A DNA stretch of 64,000 bases from JADJLQ01 sp034439915 (GTDB lineage Bacteria > Bacteroidota > Bacteroidia > Chitinophagales > Saprospiraceae). Both the position numbers and the translations under genes were made by a program. Positions 59,586-64,000 of this stretch are shown here, one piece after another. The notes under the pieces were generated by a model. It was given only the letters and a program-made list of their open reading frames with translations, was not told where the DNA came from and searched no databases. The stretch lies in the NCBI GenBank assembly GCA_034439915.1, contig JAWXBI010000101.1:1-64000 (forward strand), given 5' to 3'. Numbering within the stretch: the stretch's first letter is position 1; each line of letters starts with the position of its first letter.

Positions 59586-60908
59586 ATGTATAATAAATTC
59601 ATTAAATATCTGGACAACCTGGTGGTTAAATCCATACAGGATCCTTCCAAACATAAACAAGCCAGGATTATTTTAAAGGGAGGACTGCTGACAGTTTGTT
59701 TTATGGCTTATTATTTATGGATCAGTTATATTATTGGCTTCCGGGTAGGGATTTTGGTTCAGTCGGCGGTAACCCTTGCCTTTACTTTGGTGCCTTTGGG
59801 AATTGCTAAACGGGTAAACCTGGATGTCCTGGGCAACGCGTTCATTGTATTGGGCTATTCAGGGATTGTATTGCTTTCTTACTATTCCGGTGGACTGGAG
59901 TCTCCTATTTTACCCTGGATCAGTCTGGTGCCTATCGTAGCTTTGTTGTTTGTAAATCGTTTCTCGGTCTGGGTCTGGTTTGGCCTGACCATCTTATTAC
60001 TACTGGTATATATCTACCTTCATTTCAACGGTCATGTTTTTCCTGTACAATACAATTTAGAATATAAGTTGTTGTTGTTTGCCAATTGTTTGCTGGGCCT
60101 GGTCCTCACTATACTTTATTTAAATATGATCTTTGAATATTCACTGAGCAAAGCCAACCGCCAGTTGGAGCAAAACAATATTGAAATAGCTGAAAAAAAT
60201 AGTTTATTGGAAGGACAAGCCCGCCAGATTACTGAACAGCGGGACCTGTTGATTATTGAAAAACAAAAATCAGACGACCTCTTATTGAATATATTGCCTT
60301 TCGAAGTAGCGGAAGAATTAAAACTTAAAGGAAGTTATGAAGCCAGATTGTATGATCAGGTGAGCATTCTTTTTACCGATTTTGTCAGCTTCACCCAATA
60401 CAGTGAAAACATGAATCCCAAAGACCTGATATCCGTATTGCATTTTTACTTTCAGGCTTTTGATTCTATCATTGAAAAGCATGGTTTGGAGAAAATCAAA
60501 ACGATTGGCGATGCCTATATGGCAGTCAGCGGATTGCCTCAGCCGGATGAACGACATGCTGAAAACGCCATTCTGGCCGCAAAAGAAATTCAAGCATTTA
60601 TAGATAATTCAAATGACGGCATTGACCTGCAGCATGCACTTAACATCAGTCTTAAGGGATTCCAGGCCCGCATTGGTATTCATTCCGGGCCGGTAATTGC
60701 GGGTATTGTGGGAACCAAAAAATTCGTTTATGACATCTGGGGCGATACGGTAAATACCGCCGCCCGAATTGAACAAAGTGGGGTCGCCCGTAAAATCAGT
60801 ATCTCAGGTCAAACCTATGACCTGATACAAGGCAAATTCAATTGTGAATACCGGGGTAAAGTAATGGCCAAAAACAAAGGAGAACTCGATATGTATTTTG
60901 TACATTGA
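59586..60908 (+). CDS. Membrane-bound class III adenylate cyclase
   Basis: 440 residues: six predicted helices (about 30-185, MASE-like), a helical linker (about 186-245), then a class III catalytic domain (about 255-435). Metal-binding Asp265 (ILFTDFVSF) and Asp309 (TIGDAYMA) are present, with adenine-specifying Lys305 (KIKTIGD) and Asp383 (VYDIWGD), and transition-state Asn390 and Arg394 (TVNTAARIE). It should make cAMP from ATP. A two-helix gap separates it from the preceding gene, so it is probably transcribed alone. Sensor ligand unknown. Confidence 0.92.
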   Translation: MYNKFIKYLDNLVVKSIQDPSKHKQARIILKGGLLTVCFMAYYLWISYIIGFRVGILVQSAVTLAFTLVPLGIAKRVNLDVLGNAFIVLGYSGIVLLSYYSGGLESPILPWISLVPIVALLFVNRFSVWVWFGLTILLLLVYIYLHFNGHVFPVQYNLEYKLLLFANCLLGLVLTILYLNMIFEYSLSKANRQLEQNNIEIAEKNSLLEGQARQITEQRDLLIIEKQKSDDLLLNILPFEVAEELKLKGSYEARLYDQVSILFTDFVSFTQYSENMNPKDLISVLHFYFQAFDSIIEKHGLEKIKTIGDAYMAVSGLPQPDERHAENAILAAKEIQAFIDNSNDGIDLQHALNISLKGFQARIGIHSGPVIAGIVGTKKFVYDIWGDTVNTAARIEQSGVARKISISGQTYDLIQGKFNCEYRGKVMAKNKGELDMYFVH

Positions 60909-60912
60909 ACAA

Positions 60913-62112
60913 TCACCTCGATACGGTTTGTACCCTGGCCAGGCCTTCTGCATAATCCCTGACATCGGGAAACAACCTGTCGTGTATAGCTTTGCCATTG
61001 GAATTGATAAAGCCGATGCCATCACCGAGTGAATACCTCGCAGCCCCATCTGCAAAATCCCAGCACAATAAAAATATATTGGGTATTACATGAAGCCCGG
61101 AGGTGTCGAGGTAACCAAACAATTCATCTTTATTGAAGGCAGCTTTATTTTCGTGAAATCGATTGATCTGATTGTATTTAAACGGCGTGAGCAATTTACC
61201 CTGATGATCTAAAAGGGCAAACGTATCCATTTTCTGCGCAGACCACCGGTTTTTACCCAAAGGCTCGATCTGGTCATAATCCAGAGATTGTGGTTTTCCG
61301 CTGGAATCAATGATTAACCAGCGGCCTCCGTTTTTAACGGCGGCATACTGGTCCTGAAAAGCACTTACTTCCTCGTATTTTGCCTCAATTTTTAAAGTGT
61401 TGGCAAGATTCAGAAATCCCCATTTGCCTTTTATCTGGACCGGGATCCGGTTATTGGAGTGCTGGCCTAAGGCATCGTATTTGACCGGAACCACCAGTGT
61501 CCCATGTTGATCCAACAGCCCCCACCATCCGCCATTGGAAACCCGGGCAAAACCCGATTTGAATGCAAAAGCCATATCCCATGATTCAGCAGACACCTGT
61601 CCGCCCTCCGTATTTATAAATTTAAACCGATTGTCCTTCCGGACTTTAGCCATGCCTTCGGTGAAATCCTCTGCTTCCTCCCAGAGCGTATCGATGATCA
61701 AATTCCCCTCGGTATCGAGGTAACCATATTTGCCGTCCAATACCCTGATCCTGCCCCGGCCATTGACAAAACTCCAGGCTCCCTTGTATTCCGGTTTGAC
61801 CACCCATTTTCCATCATGGTTGATATAACCCCACAATCCTTGCTGGCTGGCAGCAGCAAGACTGTCCGCAAAATTCCTGCAATCATCAAATTGTTCACGG
61901 ATGACTAATTCCCCTTGTCTGTCGATATATCCCCATTTGATGCCAGGTTCGATGTAATCCGATTGTAATCTGTCTGCTTCAGAAAGTGGTTCGGAGAATT
62001 GGATATGTCCCCGGTCTGATTTACAATTAATAAAAAAGCATAAAATTCCTATAAAAACTATTCCTCCGGGGACTTTTGGGATTAAAATCCGGTTGATACA
62101 TTGACCTCGCAT
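60913..62112 (-). CDS. WG-repeat protein, probably lipid-anchored
   Basis: 399 residues. The N-terminus is hydrophobic (GGIVFIGILCFFINC) with an atypical possible lipobox (Cys at 30, Asn before it). The body has about ten WG repeats, the KWGYIDxxG-like unit: IKWGYIDRQGELVI, GLWGYINHDGKWVV, GKYGYLDTEGNLII, WWGLLDQHGTLVV, GKWGFLNLANTL, ELFGYLDTSGLHVI and GIGFINSNGKAI. Function unknown; WG repeats probably form propeller- or barrel-like binding surfaces. Start ATG at 62112 abuts the ATG of the divergent gene. Confidence 0.85.
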   Translation of the reverse strand: MRGQCINRILIPKVPGGIVFIGILCFFINCKSDRGHIQFSEPLSEADRLQSDYIEPGIKWGYIDRQGELVIREQFDDCRNFADSLAAASQQGLWGYINHDGKWVVKPEYKGAWSFVNGRGRIRVLDGKYGYLDTEGNLIIDTLWEEAEDFTEGMAKVRKDNRFKFINTEGGQVSAESWDMAFAFKSGFARVSNGGWWGLLDQHGTLVVPVKYDALGQHSNNRIPVQIKGKWGFLNLANTLKIEAKYEEVSAFQDQYAAVKNGGRWLIIDSSGKPQSLDYDQIEPLGKNRWSAQKMDTFALLDHQGKLLTPFKYNQINRFHENKAAFNKDELFGYLDTSGLHVIPNIFLLCWDFADGAARYSLGDGIGFINSNGKAIHDRLFPDVRDYAEGLARVQTVSR

Positions 62113-62655
62113 ATGACAAAAGTATTACCTGTTGGATTAATAATCGCAGTTTTGATGCTGAGTTTTCAGCCAGGCATTGCACAAAACAAAGCAGTCTTGG
62201 ACCGGGCCAATGCTATCGTGTTGGTTCCGGGGGAAATGAAACTGTATACCGATACCATTTTGACTGCTATTGGTGAAATTATTTATTTTACTTATGTCAG
62301 TAAAGACAGCTTGCTCCAATACGAACTATCCTATTGTGAATATCCTGAAGGAACCTTGCATTCGGATTCCACAGAACTGCTTAAAGAGTTTTTTTCAACT
62401 ACTATTTCGGTAACGTTGGAGAAATTAAAGGGAAAACAGCGGTATGCTTCTGAAATTCTTCAATTTGGTTTTCCAGGCTGGTTTTGGAGAATTGATTATG
62501 GTAAGGACCGATACACTAAGTACAAAGCATTTGTCGCCGGAAGAAATTATTATAATCTCCAGGTCACCGGATCGAAAAACCAGGATCTGGAAACCCTTTC
62601 TACCAAATATTTCGATTCCTTCCAGTTCATGGATTTGAAACAAGTCAGGAAATAA
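62113..62655 (+). CDS. Small secreted protein, unknown
   Basis: About 180 residues from the ATG at 62113 (MTKVLPVGLIIAVLMLSFQ, a Sec signal ending near GIAQ). The mature part (VLVPGEMKLYTDTILTAIGE, TKYKAFVAGRNYYNLQVTG, LETLSTKYFDSFQFMD) is mixed alpha/beta and not recognised; it slightly resembles stress-response small periplasmic proteins. A TTG four codons upstream (62101) is less likely. The start abuts that of the divergent WG-repeat gene. Confidence 0.65.
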   Translation: MTKVLPVGLIIAVLMLSFQPGIAQNKAVLDRANAIVLVPGEMKLYTDTILTAIGEIIYFTYVSKDSLLQYELSYCEYPEGTLHSDSTELLKEFFSTTISVTLEKLKGKQRYASEILQFGFPGWFWRIDYGKDRYTKYKAFVAGRNYYNLQVTGSKNQDLETLSTKYFDSFQFMDLKQVRK

Positions 62656-62666
62656 AACCGGGTAGC

Positions 62667-64000
62667 TTAATGGATCAGTTTGTCCAATACTTCTTGCAAC
62701 ATTTTAATGCCTTTATCGATTGTACTGATATGGGTCCTGAAACCTAATATGGCGCAGCGGATCCACACCTGTCCATCAATTATAGTGGATGAAAAAAACA
62801 CCCTTCCGTCTTCATGCAAGGCTTCGACCAACCGGTTATTAAAGGTATTGGTATCTTCAAAAGGAGGTACATACCTGAATATGGTAATAGATAACATCGG
62901 GTATGGTCCAACCTGAAAACCCAATTGTTGTACTTTCTTATAAAAATATCTGCATAACAGGATTTTTTCTTCGAGGGCAGCTTTAAAGCATGCCAGTCCA
63001 TGCAGGTGAAGGGGTACCCACATGCGGGGTCCTCGAAAATGTTTGGTCAGTTCCGGTGAAAGATCACAGGGGTTGAGTTCTTCGGACTCTGTGTCAAAAG
63101 CGTCTTTCATATAATTCGCACGGTAATGATGTACATTTAATACGGCCTGTGTATTCTTAAACAAGGCAGCACCGGTACCATAGGGTAAAAACAACCCTTT
63201 GTGCGGATCAATAGCCAGGGAATCCGATCGTTCTATTCCCTTCAGGACGGGTTTAAATTGTTCCAGTAAATTAAAAAACCCACCGTAAGCCGCATCGATG
63301 TGAAACCAGATCTTATATTTTTCGGCCAGGTCCGCCATGTTATCTAATGGATCCACCGCACCCGTATCTGTAGTACCTGCTGACCCGATCAGCATAAATG
63401 GTTTTAAACCGGCTTCAATGTCTTCCAGGATCATGCGCTCCAGGACCACTGTATCCATTCTGTACATCTGATCCATCGGCACTGTACGGGCAACACATTC
63501 AGCCAACCCCGCTATTCGGACTGATTTATGAACACAATGATGTACCTGCTCGGTGGTATAGATCACCGCCTGGTGAATCCGGTGCCGATCGAGTTGGTAA
63601 TAGTCACGGGCAGATACCATGGCTATCAGGTTTGCAATAGAACCGCCCGAAGTAATATTTCCGTGCGCTGTAGCGGGATAGCCCATGACTTCGCACATCC
63701 AGCGGATGAGTTGGTTTTCCATTATGACTGCTCCCGGGTTGGAAAAAAATATCCCGGCATACCGGTTACTCACCGCAGCCATCATATCCCCAAGGCTGCT
63801 GGCAAAAATGCCACCACCTGGTATATAACCCAGGTGACCACCGGATGCCGGATTAAGTCCAAAATGATTTATTTCCTCTTTAAACAAATCCAGTAAGGTG
63901 GAAATCGGTTTGGGTTCATCCGTTATCCGCAAAGACTTTAATCTGGTCACTTTTCCTTTTATATAGGCAGGTTGGTCATTAATCTCGTCTATAAACTCAT
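62667..64000 (-). CDS. Group II PLP-dependent decarboxylase, cut by the window edge
   Basis: At least 444 residues on the minus strand; the frame stays open through 64000 (EFIDEINDQPAYIKGKVTR before the first internal GTG), so the true start lies outside. Family features: ITSGGSIANLIAMVSARDYY, WFHIDAAYGGFFNLL, and the PLP lysine in AIDPHKGLFLPYGTG. The set resembles tyrosine/tryptophan/glutamate decarboxylases; the substrate is not assignable. It is clearly different from the decarboxylase at 28567-29991. Convergent with the small secreted gene (11 bases apart). Confidence 0.88.
   Translation of the reverse strand, partial: EFIDEINDQPAYIKGKVTRLKSLRITDEPKPISTLLDLFKEEINHFGLNPASGGHLGYIPGGGIFASSLGDMMAAVSNRYAGIFFSNPGAVIMENQLIRWMCEVMGYPATAHGNITSGGSIANLIAMVSARDYYQLDRHRIHQAVIYTTEQVHHCVHKSVRIAGLAECVARTVPMDQMYRMDTVVLERMILEDIEAGLKPFMLIGSAGTTDTGAVDPLDNMADLAEKYKIWFHIDAAYGGFFNLLEQFKPVLKGIERSDSLAIDPHKGLFLPYGTGAALFKNTQAVLNVHHYRANYMKDAFDTESEELNPCDLSPELTKHFRGPRMWVPLHLHGLACFKAALEEKILLCRYFYKKVQQLGFQVGPYPMLSITIFRYVPPFEDTNTFNNRLVEALHEDGRVFFSSTIIDGQVWIRCAILGFRTHISTIDKGIKMLQEVLDKLIH

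Noticed and set aside
62667..63950. Treating the last gene as complete from GTG 63950
   Set aside because: The frame stays open to 64000 with plausible coding sequence, so the gene is cut by the edge.

Overview
The window is about 64 kb of compact chromosomal DNA from a Bacteroidota bacterium, most likely of the Saprospiraceae/Saprospirales type. The evidence is a PorV/PorQ-family outer-membrane protein, a long secreted protein with a type IX secretion C-terminal sorting domain, many lipoproteins with a Bacteroidota-style lipobox, a fused DAHP synthase/chorismate mutase, and repeated TAnnTTTG boxes (the -7 element of the Bacteroidota housekeeping sigma factor) just before genes, with almost no Shine-Dalgarno sequences. 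The family-level placement is inference. I see no insertion sequence, phage, CRISPR array or plasmid gene; this is mainly core genome.

Layout. 1-545: gene-free, with a terminator and two GC hairpins. 546-2937: mnmA, a lipoprotein and rimM in one overlapping operon. 2944-8719: DUF1232 protein, FGE-like lipoprotein, mfd and a GIN-domain lipoprotein; a purine tract and a telomere-like heptamer repeat lie between the convergent FGE and mfd genes. 8744-13521: DinB protein, then the aromatic amino acid operon (minus strand: leader peptide, pheA, aminotransferase, tyrA, DAHP synthase/chorismate mutase). 13740-24681: small membrane protein, oligopeptidase B lipoprotein, deoxynucleoside kinase, gatC plus an ABC ATPase, rhomboid, rlmH, GH13 lipoprotein, SWIM protein, subtilase and an outer-membrane barrel. 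24723-35404: recQ, glycosyltransferase, PhzF, PLP decarboxylase, acidic protein, MATE pump, purM, helix-repeat protein, PolX-like protein. 35488-43526: lipocalin-like lipoprotein, M20 hydrolase, GNAT, gamma-glutamyltransferase, PorV/PorQ protein, esterase, double-ATPase ABC protein, small secreted protein. 43527-46193: a five-gene minus-strand operon (fdx, iscX, KdsC-like, UbiA, Maf). 46307-53235: tandem AAA+ ATPase, methyltransferase, and a two-gene unit ending in the T9SS cargo protein. 53317-53394: tRNA-His with promoter and terminator. 53803-64000: TerC, NIPSNAP protein, Mpo1-like protein, lpdA, FAD oxidoreductase, class III adenylate cyclase, WG-repeat protein, small secreted protein, and a PLP decarboxylase cut by the window end.

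The most interesting element is upstream of pheA on the minus strand. A near-leaderless promoter is followed by a 21-codon peptide with seven aromatic residues among residues 5-13 (three Phe, four Tyr), then a strong terminator hairpin ending 9 bases before the pheA start. This is a textbook-shaped ribosome-mediated attenuator, sensing Phe and Tyr together and controlling both branches of the pathway. Other points worth checking are a PolX homologue whose polymerase active site has lost all three carboxylates while its PHP nuclease site is intact, a tandem CbbX-type AAA+ ATPase with a duplicated N-terminal domain, a G-quadruplex-prone repeat overlapping the mfd stop codon, and two divergent secreted-protein genes whose start codons abut with no space between them.
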